Assembly (NCBI RefSeq): GCF_001687325.1
Contig: NZ_LZRD01000003.1
Coordinates: forward strand, 1 to 64,000
Direction of reading: 5' to 3'
Source of the DNA: Streptomyces sp. PTY087I2
GTDB taxonomy: Bacteria > Actinomycetota > Actinomycetes > Streptomycetales > Streptomycetaceae
DNA: 64,000 bases
Shown here: piece after piece, positions 50,530 through 58,001 of the stretch
Position numbering within the stretch: position 1 is the stretch's first letter
Layout of the letters: the number at the start of each line of letters is the position of its first letter
Program-made: the position numbers and the translations under genes
Notes under the pieces: model-generated
Seen by the model: the letters and a program-made list of their open reading frames with translations, nothing else
The model's database searches: none
Told to the model about the DNA's origin: nothing

Positions 50530-51987
50530 TCAGTGCACGCCCACCCCGGCGGCCGCCGGCACCACGTGTTCGCCGTTCGCAGGCTCCTCGCCCGCCGCGT
50601 CCGGCTTGCGGCCGATGTGGTTGAAGGCGAGGTTCAGCACGATCGCCACCACACAGCCGGTGGAGATGCCCGAGTCGAGGACGACGAGCAGGTCCTCGGG
50701 GAAGGCGTGATAGAAGTCCGGCGCGGCGATCGGGATCAGGCCGATGCCGACGGCCGCCGCCACGATCAGGGCGTTCTCGCCCTTCTCCAGGGCGGCGGTG
50801 GCCAGGGTCTGGATGCCGCTGGCCGCGACCGTACCGAACAGGACGATGCCCGCGCCGCCGAGCACCGGCAGCGGTACGAGCGCGATGACCGAGGCGGCGA
50901 CCGGGACGAGGCCGAGGACGATCAGGATCACGCCGCCCGCCGCGACGACGAAGCGGCTGCGGATCTTGGTCATGGCGACCAGGCCGACGTTCTGCGCGAA
51001 GGCGCTGCACATGAAGCCGTTGAAGATCGGGCTGATGGCGCTGCCGAGGGTGTCGGCGCGCAGCCCGCCCTCGATGATCTTCTCGTCCGCCGGGCGGCCG
51101 ACGATCTTCCCGAGGGCCAGCATGTCGGCGGTGGACTCGGTCATGCAGACGAGCATCACGATGCACATGGAGACGATGGCCGCGATCTCGAACTGCGGGG
51201 CGCCGAAGGCGAACGGCGTCGGGAAGCCCACGACGTCCGCGTTCTTGATGGCGCCGAAGTCGGTGATGCCGGCCGGGATGGCGATGAGCGTGCCGATGAC
51301 CAGGCCGAGCAGGATCGCGATCTGCTGGAGGAAGCCGCGCAGCAGCTTGCGCAGGGCCAGCACGACGACCAGGGTCACGGCGGCCATGGTGATGTTGGTC
51401 ATCGAACCGTAGTCGTCGGCCGTGGCGTTGCCGCCCTGGGACCAGTTGAAGGCGACCGGGAGGAGCGAGACGCCGATCAGGGTGATGACGGTGCCGGTGA
51501 CGACCGGCGGGAAGAACCGGACCAGTTTGCAGAAGTACGGGGCGAGGAGGAACCCGAGCAGGCTCGCGACGATGATCGCGCCGAAGATGACGGCTATCCC
51601 GTCGTGCCCCCGGTCCTTGCCTATCGCGATCATCGGGGCGACCCCGGCGAACGAGACGCCGTTGACGAAGGGCAGCCGGGCGCCGACCTTCCAGAAGCCG
51701 ATGGTCTGGAGCAGGGTGGCGATCCCCGCGGTGAAGAGGCTCGCCCCCATCAGGAAGGCGGTCTCCTTGGCGGTGAGGCCGACGGCCGGCCCCACGATGA
51801 GCGGCGGGGCCACCACGCCCGCGTACATGGCGGCCACGTGCTGGAGGCCGCTGGTGAACATCTTCAGCGGGGGGAGGGTTTCGTCGACCGGGTGTTTCCG
51901 GTCGTCTCCCGTGTCCACGGCGGTATCGGCCGTGGCGTCGGGGGCGGCTGCATCTGCGTCTTTGCGAAACCTGGGCTTGGCTGCCAC
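50530..51987 (-). CDS. NCS2-family purine permease 1 (xanthine/urate type)
   Basis: 485 residues with about 12-14 membrane helices. The NCS2 signature is 'AFAQNVGLVAMTKIRSRFVV', with the conserved helix-8 segment 'FAFGAPQFEIAAIVSMCIVM' and 'MTESTADMLALG' carrying the substrate Glu. The N-terminal ~40 residues are polar. Likely to import xanthine, urate or uracil. It follows the 8-oxoguanine deaminase gene on the same strand after a 309-bp gap with a strong terminator, so it probably has its own promoter. Confidence 0.94.
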   Translation of the reverse strand: MAAKPRFRKDADAAAPDATADTAVDTGDDRKHPVDETLPPLKMFTSGLQHVAAMYAGVVAPPLIVGPAVGLTAKETAFLMGASLFTAGIATLLQTIGFWKVGARLPFVNGVSFAGVAPMIAIGKDRGHDGIAVIFGAIIVASLLGFLLAPYFCKLVRFFPPVVTGTVITLIGVSLLPVAFNWSQGGNATADDYGSMTNITMAAVTLVVVLALRKLLRGFLQQIAILLGLVIGTLIAIPAGITDFGAIKNADVVGFPTPFAFGAPQFEIAAIVSMCIVMLVCMTESTADMLALGKIVGRPADEKIIEGGLRADTLGSAISPIFNGFMCSAFAQNVGLVAMTKIRSRFVVAAGGVILIVLGLVPVAASVIALVPLPVLGGAGIVLFGTVAASGIQTLATAALEKGENALIVAAAVGIGLIPIAAPDFYHAFPEDLLVVLDSGISTGCVVAIVLNLAFNHIGRKPDAAGEEPANGEHVVPAAAGVGVH

Positions 51988-52054
51988 GGCGGTTCCTCCG
52001 GTCGGTTACGCGTCGTCGGCGACGCGGGTGTCAGGGAGGTGATGCGTAAGTGGT

Positions 52055-52110
52055 GCGGCGGTGCTTGCGGCTCTCTCAGGTGGTGCAGGTCATGCAGGTG
52101 GTGCAGGTCG
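52055..52110. repeat. Short direct repeats upstream of permease 1
   Basis: GGTGGTGCAGGTC(A/G)T occurs as two near-identical 18-bp steps (about 52080-52115: CAGGTGGTGCAGGTCATG then CAGGTGGTGCAGGTCGTA). They lie 90-130 bases upstream of the permease start. Nothing else gene-like is seen in 51988-52296 apart from the hairpin at 52169. Confidence 0.5.
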
Positions 52111-52168
52111 TACAGAGGGGGGTGCGGAAAGGGGCGCGCACCGGGGTGTGTGCGGGCAGCGTTCATCA

Positions 52169-52214
52169 CCGGTCCGGCGGGCGCGCACCATGGGGCGCGC
52201 GTCCGCCGGACCGG
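52169..52214 (-). terminator. Terminator after the 8-oxoguanine deaminase gene
   Basis: CCGGTCCGGCGG (52169-52180) pairs perfectly with CCGCCGGACCGG (52203-52214); inner GCGCGC (52181-52186) pairs with GCGCGC (52195-52200) after a GT bulge. It lies 83 bases downstream of the deaminase stop and upstream of permease 1, separating the two transcripts. Confidence 0.82.
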
Positions 52215-52296
52215 CTGCCGTGGGCCCCGCTCGGGTCCACGGCGGCCGGTCTCGGGCCGTCCCCCTCGACCGGCCGGTCGGGGATACCGCCCGGGG

Positions 52297-53685
52297 TCAG
52301 GCCCCGGCGGCGATCTGCGCGAGGCGGCGGGCCTCGTCGCGGGTGACGCGGGCGATGGCGTCCTCGTCCACCGTGGTGAGGTGGTTGCCCTCGACGACCG
52401 GCTTGCCGTCGACGAGGGAGAGGGTCACCGGGGCGGCCGCGCCGAAGATGAGCGCGGTCACCGGGTCGGCGATCGAGGAGTGGGCCAGGGTGTCCAGCTT
52501 CCACAGGACGAGGTCGGCGAGCTTGCCGACCTCCAGGGAGCCGATCTGGTCGGCGCGGCCCAGCACCTGGGCCCCGCCGAAGGTCCCGAGGCGCAGGGCC
52601 TGTCGGGCGTTCAGGGCGGCCTCGCGGTGGGCGCCGAGGCGGTTGATGAGGAGCGCGTTGCGCAGCTCGGTGTGGAGTTCGCCGGACTCGTTGGAGGCGG
52701 TGCCGTCCACGCCGAGGCCGACGGGCACACCGGCGGCGAGCATGTCGGGGACCCGGGCGATGCCGGCGGCGAGGCGGGCGTTGGAGGACGGGCAGTGGGC
52801 GACGCCGGTTCCCGTACGGGCGAAGGCGGCGATGTCCGAGTCGTTCATGTGGACGCAGTGGGCCATCCACACATCGCTGCCGAGCCAGCCGGTCGACTCG
52901 AAGTACTCGGTCGGGCCCATCCCGAACAGCTCCTTGCAGAACTGCTCCTCCTCGACGGTCTCCGAGCCGTGGGTGTGCAGCCGTACGCCCTTGCGGCGGG
53001 CCAATTCGGCGCCCTGGCGCATCAGTTCGGTGGAGACCGAGAACGGCGAGCAGGGGGCGACGGCGATCTGGGTCATCGCGTCGAAGGAGGCGTCGTGGTG
53101 GGTGTCGATCGTCGCCTCGGTGGCGGCGAGCGCACCTTCCAGGGTCTCGACGGCGAAGTCCGGGGGCAGGCCGCCGTCCTTCTCACTGCGGTCCATGGAG
53201 CCCCGGGCGAGGGTGAACCGTACGCCCATCTCGCGGGCGGCCCCGATGATGGCGCCGGACAGATCGCCGGAGCCCCGCGGGAAGACGTAGTGGTGGTCCA
53301 TGGCGGTGGTGACGCCGCCGCGGGCCAGCATGGCGAGCGAGCCCTGCGCGGCGGCGCGGGCCATCGGCTCGTCGATGCGCGCCCAGGTCGGGTAGAGGGC
53401 GACCAGCCAGTTGAACAGGTTGTGATCGGTGGCCAGCCCCCGGGTGATCCACTGGTAGAAGTGGTGGTGGGTGTTGACCAGGCCGGGGGTGGCGAGGTGC
53501 CCGGTGGCGTCGATGCGCCGGACGACGCCGGTCAGGCCCTCCGGGGCCTTGCCCGCGCCGACGGACTCGATGCGGTTGTCCGCCACGACGATGTACCCGG
53601 AGGCGTACTCCGTGTCGTGGGCGTCGACGGTGGCGATCGAACAGTTCTCGATGACGATGCGCTGAGGGTCTGCCGAAGCTGCCAT
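52297..53685 (-). CDS. 8-oxoguanine deaminase
   Basis: 462 residues from ATG 53685 with GAAGGAAG upstream. Amidohydrolase fold of the guanine/8-oxoguanine deaminase-TrzN group: metal 'NTHHHFYQWITRGLATDHNL', 'HTHGSETVEEE', 'MAHCVHMND' and catalytic Asp in 'GLGVDGTASNES'. It converts 8-oxoguanine to urate and ammonia, which feeds directly into the urate oxidase operon upstream. It lies 45 bp downstream of permease 2 on the same strand, so these two are probably co-transcribed. Confidence 0.92.
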   Translation of the reverse strand: MAASADPQRIVIENCSIATVDAHDTEYASGYIVVADNRIESVGAGKAPEGLTGVVRRIDATGHLATPGLVNTHHHFYQWITRGLATDHNLFNWLVALYPTWARIDEPMARAAAQGSLAMLARGGVTTAMDHHYVFPRGSGDLSGAIIGAAREMGVRFTLARGSMDRSEKDGGLPPDFAVETLEGALAATEATIDTHHDASFDAMTQIAVAPCSPFSVSTELMRQGAELARRKGVRLHTHGSETVEEEQFCKELFGMGPTEYFESTGWLGSDVWMAHCVHMNDSDIAAFARTGTGVAHCPSSNARLAAGIARVPDMLAAGVPVGLGVDGTASNESGELHTELRNALLINRLGAHREAALNARQALRLGTFGGAQVLGRADQIGSLEVGKLADLVLWKLDTLAHSSIADPVTALIFGAAAPVTLSLVDGKPVVEGNHLTTVDEDAIARVTRDEARRLAQIAAGA

Positions 53686-53730
53686 GGCGCTTCCTTCTTC
53701 TCTCTGTGGCGATGTGGGCACGGCAGGACC

Positions 53731-55134
53731 CTAGGAGGATTTGAGTGCCACAGCGGTGCGGCTGTGGGTGCCGAGATGGTGGAAGAACAGGTTGAGCACG
53801 ACCGCGGCCAGTGCTCCCGCGCTGATTCCGGAGCCGAGGACGGTCTGCGCCCAGGCCGGGAATCCGGCGTAGAAGGTGGGCGCGGCGAGCGGGATGATGC
53901 CCGCGCCGAGCGCGACGGCCACCAAAATGATGTTGGAGCTGTCGTCCAGGCCCGCTTCGGAGAGCGTACGGATGCCGCTGACGGCGATGGAGCCGAAGAG
54001 GACGATGCCGGCGCCGCCGAGGACGGGCATGGGCACGAGCGAGACGACCGCGCCGAGCACCGGGAAGGCGCCGAGGATCAGCAGGGCCCCGCCGGCCGCC
54101 GCGACGACGTACCGGCTGCGGACGCGGGTCAGCGAGACGACGCCGACGTTCTGGGCGAAGGCGCTGGTGGGAAAGCCGCCGAAGACCGGGCCGAGGAGGG
54201 TGGCGATGCCGTCGGTACGCAGGCCGCGGGTGATCGTACGCCCGTCGGTGCGGCGTTCGCAGATCTCGCCGAGGGCGAGCATCCCGGCGGAGGACTCCGT
54301 CATCAGGACGAGCGTGACGATGCAGAGCGAGAGGATCGCGGCGGGCTGGAACTCCGGGGCGCCGAAGGCGAAGGGGGTCGGCAGGGCGGCGAGCGGCGCG
54401 GACCTCAGCGCGGAGAAGTCGGCGAGTCCGAACGGGATCGCGGCCAGTGTGCCGACGAACATGCCCACCAGCAGGGCGACTTGCTTGAGGAAGCCGCGTC
54501 CGAAGCGTTGGACGAGCAGGATGACGACGAGGGTGAAGGCGGCCAGCGCCAGATACTTCATGGCGCCGAAGTCGTCGGCGGTGGCGTCGCCGCCCTGGGC
54601 CCAGGCGACGGGCACGGGCATGAGAGTGACGCCGATGAGGGTGATGACCACACCGGTGACGAGCGGCGGGAAGAAGCGCAGCAGCCGGCCGAAGAAGGGG
54701 CCCACGGCCAGGCAGAACCCTCCGGCGACGAGCACCGCCCCGTAGATCGCGGGGAGTTGATGGCCAGGGGCGCTGGTCTCGGCGATGGCGAGCATCGGCG
54801 CGATCCCGGCGGAGGAGGCGGCGTTGACGAACGGCAGCCGGTTTCCGGCGAACGCGCCGATGCCGATGGTCTGGAGGATGGTGGCGAGACCGGCGATCAG
54901 GAGGCTCGCCGCGATGAGCCGGGTCATACCGGCGGTGTCCAGGCCGACGGCCTGGCCGATGATCAGCGGAGGGGTGACGACGCCCGCGTACATGGCGGCG
55001 ATGTGCTGGAGCGCGGCGGGGACGAGCCGCGCGGGGGGAAGCTTTTCGTCGACCGGGTGAACCGCCGGGCCGGCGAGGGTTTTCGAGGGGTCTTTGCCTG
55101 GGCTTTCGGCCGGCCCCGTTGCAGGCTTTGCCAT
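53731..55134 (-). CDS. NCS2-family purine permease 2 (xanthine/urate type)
   Basis: 467 residues, clearly paralogous to permease 1: 'AFAQNVGVVSLTRVRSRYVV', 'TPFAFGAPEFQPAAILSLCI' and 'LMTESSAGMLALGE'. About 12-14 membrane helices. Its position between the urate-oxidation operon and the 8-oxoguanine deaminase suggests urate, xanthine or 8-oxopurine uptake. It starts 20 bp after the terminator at 55154-55191, so it is likely to be a separate or partially read-through unit. Confidence 0.94.
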   Translation of the reverse strand: MAKPATGPAESPGKDPSKTLAGPAVHPVDEKLPPARLVPAALQHIAAMYAGVVTPPLIIGQAVGLDTAGMTRLIAASLLIAGLATILQTIGIGAFAGNRLPFVNAASSAGIAPMLAIAETSAPGHQLPAIYGAVLVAGGFCLAVGPFFGRLLRFFPPLVTGVVITLIGVTLMPVPVAWAQGGDATADDFGAMKYLALAAFTLVVILLVQRFGRGFLKQVALLVGMFVGTLAAIPFGLADFSALRSAPLAALPTPFAFGAPEFQPAAILSLCIVTLVLMTESSAGMLALGEICERRTDGRTITRGLRTDGIATLLGPVFGGFPTSAFAQNVGVVSLTRVRSRYVVAAAGGALLILGAFPVLGAVVSLVPMPVLGGAGIVLFGSIAVSGIRTLSEAGLDDSSNIILVAVALGAGIIPLAAPTFYAGFPAWAQTVLGSGISAGALAAVVLNLFFHHLGTHSRTAVALKSS

Positions 55135-55153
55135 GGGTGTTCCCTCCGGGATG

Positions 55154-55191
55154 ACCGGCCGCCGCCCGTCTGCGGGCGGACGGCGGCCGGT
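55154..55191 (-). terminator. Terminator of the urate oxidation operon
   Basis: ACCGGCCGCCG (55154-55164) pairs with CGGCGGCCGGT (55181-55191), with an inner CCCG/CGGG extension. It lies 12 bases after the urate oxidase stop and before permease 2. Confidence 0.83.
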
Positions 55192-55202
55192 TCAGTGCCG
55201 CG

Positions 55203-56126
55203 TCAGAGGTTGGTCATGTCGACCGGGATCTTCGGCTCGACGCCGTCCCGGAGCACGGTGGCCTCGATCAGACCGTAGGGACGGTCCGCCGCGAAGTAGA
55301 CCTCATTGTCGTTCTTGAGGCCGAACGGTTCGAGGTCCACCAGGAAGTGGTGGTTGTTCGGCAGCGAGAAGCGGATCTCGTCGATCTCGCTGCGGCTGTT
55401 GATGATCCGCGAACCCATCTGGTACAGGGTCTGCTGGAGCGAGAGGGAGTACGTCTCGGCGAAGGCCTGAAGCATGTGCTTGCGCGCCTGCTCGTAGGAC
55501 TTCTCCCAGTTCGGCATGCGCTGCTCGTCGCTGGTCCAGTTGTACCGCCAGCGGGCGGAGACGTCGGTCGCCAGGATGCGGTCGTACGCCTCCTTCAGCG
55601 TCGTGTACTTGTCCTTGACGTAGCCCCAGAACTCGGAGTTGGTCGAGTTCATCACGGTGAGGTCCTTGAGGCCCGAGATGACCTCCCAGTTCTCCCCGTC
55701 GTAGGTGATCTGGGTGACCCGGGTCTCCTGGCCCTTGCGGGCGAAGGAGTGCTTGACCTCGTCGGCGCCGATGAACTTGGAGTTGCCGTCGGAGGTCGCG
55801 ATGCGCTCCCAGGCGTACTCCTCGATCCGGATCCGGGCGCGGTGGATCGGCTCCTGCGAGGAGACGAAGTGCCGGGCGAGGTGGATGCCGAACTGCTCGG
55901 CGGACTCGATCCCGTGCTCCTTGGCGAACGCGAACACCGTGTTCTTGGTGGTGTCGGTCGGCAGGACGTTCGCGTTGGAGCCGGAGTAGTGGACGTCGTC
56001 CATGTCGCCGGAGAGGGCGACCGAGACGTTCAGGTCCTTGATGTGGTGGGTGTCGCCGTCCCGCGTGATCTTTACGACGCGGTTCTCTGCTTTGCCGTAC
56101 TGGTTCTGGCCGAGAATCGTGGGCAT
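55203..56126 (-). CDS. Urate oxidase (uricase)
   Basis: 307 residues, cofactor-free T-fold enzyme. The start 'MPTILGQNQYGKAENRVVKI' contains the catalytic Lys region, 'GSNANVLPTDTTKNTVFAFA' the catalytic Thr, and 'NNHHFLVDLEPFGLKNDNEV' the C-terminal His/Asn site. It oxidises urate to 5-hydroxyisourate with O2. The next gene upstream, HIU hydrolase, is seven bases away. A terminator directly follows. Confidence 0.97.
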   Translation of the reverse strand: MPTILGQNQYGKAENRVVKITRDGDTHHIKDLNVSVALSGDMDDVHYSGSNANVLPTDTTKNTVFAFAKEHGIESAEQFGIHLARHFVSSQEPIHRARIRIEEYAWERIATSDGNSKFIGADEVKHSFARKGQETRVTQITYDGENWEVISGLKDLTVMNSTNSEFWGYVKDKYTTLKEAYDRILATDVSARWRYNWTSDEQRMPNWEKSYEQARKHMLQAFAETYSLSLQQTLYQMGSRIINSRSEIDEIRFSLPNNHHFLVDLEPFGLKNDNEVYFAADRPYGLIEATVLRDGVEPKIPVDMTNL

Positions 56127-56133
56127 GTCGGTG

Positions 56134-56523
56134 CTAGCTCCCTCGGTAAACGGAGTAGCCGAACGGGTTGAGCAGCAGCGGTACGTGATAGTGCTCGCCC
56201 GGCACGACCGCGAAGGCGATCGTCACTTCCGGGAAGAACGCGCCGCTGTCCCTTACGCGGGGGGCGTCCTGCTGCGCCTCGGCTTGCTTCTTGGAAAAGT
56301 ACGTCTCGGTGTCGAATGCGAGACGTACGTGGGTCGTTCCCTCCGGCAGCGCCGGGAGGTCCTTGCAACGCCCGTCCGCATCGGTCGCGGACGCTCCGAG
56401 CGTGACGTACGGCGCGTCGCTCCCGCTGCGGGCGGCGAGCGAGACGGCGACGGACGCGGCGGGGCGGCCGATGCTGGTGTCCAGGATGTGGGTGGACACC
56501 GATGCGGTCGTGTCGGTACTCAA
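56134..56523 (-). CDS. uraH: 5-Hydroxyisourate hydrolase
   Basis: 129 residues if read from TTG 56523, which has AGGAG about ten bases upstream; GTG 56532 in frame is an alternative but too close to that site. Transthyretin-like fold: N-terminal 'VSTHILDTSIGRPAASVAV' with the catalytic His, central 'GRCKDLP' and the C-terminal 'YHVPLLLNPFGYSVYRGS' hallmark. It converts 5-hydroxyisourate to OHCU. Sits between uraD (20 bp) and urate oxidase (7 bp) in one operon. Confidence 0.94.
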   Translation of the reverse strand: MSTDTTASVSTHILDTSIGRPAASVAVSLAARSGSDAPYVTLGASATDADGRCKDLPALPEGTTHVRLAFDTETYFSKKQAEAQQDAPRVRDSGAFFPEVTIAFAVVPGEHYHVPLLLNPFGYSVYRGS

Positions 56524-56543
56524 GACCGTCACTCTCCTAGATC

Positions 56544-57080
56544 TCAAGAGTCCTGTGCGGGAGCGTCCTCTGCGAGGGCCTCCGTCACGAGACGGGTCAG
56601 CCGGATGCGGTTGATCTTGCCCAGTTCGGTGCGCACGATCTCCTGCTCCTGCTCGGGCGAGTTCCCGATCCGGGACTTCACCGCGTCGCGCATCTGCTCA
56701 CCGGTGGCGCCGGTGGCGCAGATCAGGAAGACATGTCCGAACCGCTCCTGGTAGGCCAGGTTCAGTTCGAGCATCTCGGTCTTGAGCTCCTCGGAGGCGC
56801 CGGCCATCCCCCGCTGCTCACGGGAGGAGGTCGGGTCGCCGGGCTTCGGGCGGCCGATCGGCGGGTGGCCCGCCATCGCGTCGGCCAGGTCCGCCGCGGT
56901 GAGCTTCGCCGTCGCGGCGTCGCTCGCGGCGAGCAGGGCTTCTTCGGTGGCGTACGGACGCCCGGCGAGAATGCTGTTTCCCCAGGTCGCACTGGCACAC
57001 ACCTCGTGCAGTGCGGGGGTGGCCTCGCCGTCCGCCAGGGTGTTGAACCGGGTGAGGCCCGGTGTGGAGCTCGAAGTCAC
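56544..57080 (-). CDS. uraD: OHCU decarboxylase
   Basis: 178 residues from GTG 57080 with GGAGG five bases upstream; the frame is open to 57203 but has no ribosome site there. Motifs: 'MAGHPPIGRP' with the catalytic His, 'ASEELKTEMLELNLAYQERF' and 'FGHVFLICATG'. It decarboxylates 2-oxo-4-hydroxy-4-carboxy-5-ureidoimidazoline to S-allantoin, completing urate oxidation. First gene of the uraD-uraH-uricase operon, with an AllR-type dyad 73-89 bases upstream. Confidence 0.95.
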   Translation of the reverse strand: MTSSSTPGLTRFNTLADGEATPALHEVCASATWGNSILAGRPYATEEALLAASDAATAKLTAADLADAMAGHPPIGRPKPGDPTSSREQRGMAGASEELKTEMLELNLAYQERFGHVFLICATGATGEQMRDAVKSRIGNSPEQEQEIVRTELGKINRIRLTRLVTEALAEDAPAQDS

Positions 57081-57152
57081 GGGAGCCTCCGTGGCTGTTT
57101 TTCGCTGTGCGTTGTTCGGGCTGCGGATAGCTAACGCCCTCCGCAACACGAC

Positions 57153-57169
57153 GTCAACACTTTGTTGAA
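57153..57169 (-). promoter_or_regulatory. AllR-type operator 3 and promoter of the urate oxidation operon
   Basis: GTCAAC-ACTTT-GTTGAA has perfect TCAAC/GTTGA arms and the same 5-bp spacer as the sites at 36612 and 42874. On minus, TTGACG (57157-57152) inside it forms a -35, and TAGCTA lies 18 bases downstream as a -10-like box. A repressor here would occlude the -35 of uraD-uraH-uricase. Confidence 0.7.
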
Positions 57170-57183
57170 ATATCGCGAACGAA

Positions 57184-57219
57184 GAAAGCCGCCGTCCCGG
57201 CATGCGGACGGCGGCTTTC
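57184..57219. terminator. Terminator after the DauR-type HTH gene
   Basis: GAAAGCCGCCGTCC (57184-57197) and GGACGGCGGCTTTC (57206-57219) form a perfect 14-bp stem with an 8-nt loop, followed on minus by TTCG. It lies 26 bases downstream of the HTH gene stop and insulates the urate operon promoter from it. Confidence 0.88.
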
Positions 57220-57244
57220 CTGCGTGTTCGGCGGGTTCGGCCAA

Positions 57245-57643
57245 CTACTCACCCTTGGCCGTATGTTCCCGGTTCAGGTAGTTGTACACGGTGAACCGGG
57301 ATACGCCCAGGGCACCGGCCACGGTCTCCACCCCGTGTCGTACGGAGAAGGCACCGCGTGCCTCCAGGGTCCGGACGACGCTCTGCTTGGCCTTGCGGTC
57401 CAGGTCGGCGAGCGGCATCCCGTGCCGTCGCTCCATCGCGGCGAGGATGTGGTCCAGCGAGTCGGAGAGCTGGGGCAGCCGTACGGCTATGACGTCCCGG
57501 CCCTCCCAGGCGAGCACCACGTCGTCCGGCTGGGCCTGCTCGGGGCCCAGCAGCTCGGCGCCCATCGCGTCGACGAGCGGCTTGACGGCCGATACGAAGG
57601 GGTGGTCGACGGTGACCGGAGCGTGATCGGCGGATTCGGTCAC
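57245..57643 (-). CDS. DauR-type (HTH_22) DNA-binding regulator
   Basis: 132 residues from GTG 57643, preceded by AGGAG. The N-terminal ~65 residues ('VSAVKPLVDAMGAELLGPEQ' and beyond) resemble a degenerate YheO/PAS-like domain. The C-terminal ~60 residues are a DauR-like HTH: 'DRKAKQSVVRTLEARGAFSV' then 'VETVAGALGVSRFTVYNYLN'. It starts four bases inside the preceding gene. Location next to the urate operon suggests a second purine regulator. Confidence 0.85.
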   Translation of the reverse strand: MTESADHAPVTVDHPFVSAVKPLVDAMGAELLGPEQAQPDDVVLAWEGRDVIAVRLPQLSDSLDHILAAMERRHGMPLADLDRKAKQSVVRTLEARGAFSVRHGVETVAGALGVSRFTVYNYLNREHTAKGE

Positions 57644-57891
57644 CGGATCTCCTCCCCGATCACGTTCACCTGGAGGGAGACCCGGGTGGCGCCGGAGGCG
57701 AGGGCCTGGCGCAGCAGGGAGTCCACGGCGGTGAGCACCTCGTCCGCGCCGCCTTCCGCGGTGTTGCCGAAGGGGCCGACGTCGACGGCGTCCAGCTCGG
57801 CGCCCTGGATCACCTCCCGGGCCACCACCGCGTGGGTGGGCGCCTCGTCGAGATCGAAGGGCTCGGTGGTGAATTCCACCCTCAAGCGCAC
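57640..57891 (-). CDS. Small MTH1187/YkoF-like (thiamine-binding fold) protein
   Basis: 83 residues from GTG 57891 with GGGAGG five bases upstream. The sequence 'DLDEAPTHAVVAREVIQG' followed by 'VDVGPFGNTAEGGADEVLTA' and 'GATRVSLQVNVIGEE' follows the alpha/beta pattern of MTH1187-type proteins, whose GPxGTxxEG loop binds ligand; here it reads GPFGNTAEG. Coupled to the HTH gene by a 4-base overlap, so it may be a ligand-binding partner of that regulator. Assignment is by pattern only. Confidence 0.65.
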   Translation of the reverse strand: MRLRVEFTTEPFDLDEAPTHAVVAREVIQGAELDAVDVGPFGNTAEGGADEVLTAVDSLLRQALASGATRVSLQVNVIGEEIR

Positions 57892-57958
57892 TGTGCCTCC
57901 CTGATGTCCTCGCCGCGGGTGCGGGCGCGCGGCTCGGCCACGACTGTAACCGCTGTCC

Positions 57959-57989
57959 GGGGCCCCGCCCCCGGTGTGCGCGGGGCCCC
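57959..57989 (-). terminator. Hairpin after the lactonase-like gene
   Basis: GGGGCCCCGC (57959-57968) pairs with GCGGGGCCCC (57980-57989) around an 11-nt loop, 13 bases past the lactonase-like stop. Confidence 0.7.
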
Positions 57990-58001
57990 GTACGGCGGTG
58001 G

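Noticed and set aside
49813..55278. A 1821-codon plus-strand open frame
   Set aside because: It lies opposite six well-supported minus-strand genes, has the Gly/Arg/Ala/Asp composition of an antisense frame in GC-rich DNA and contains no recognisable domain.
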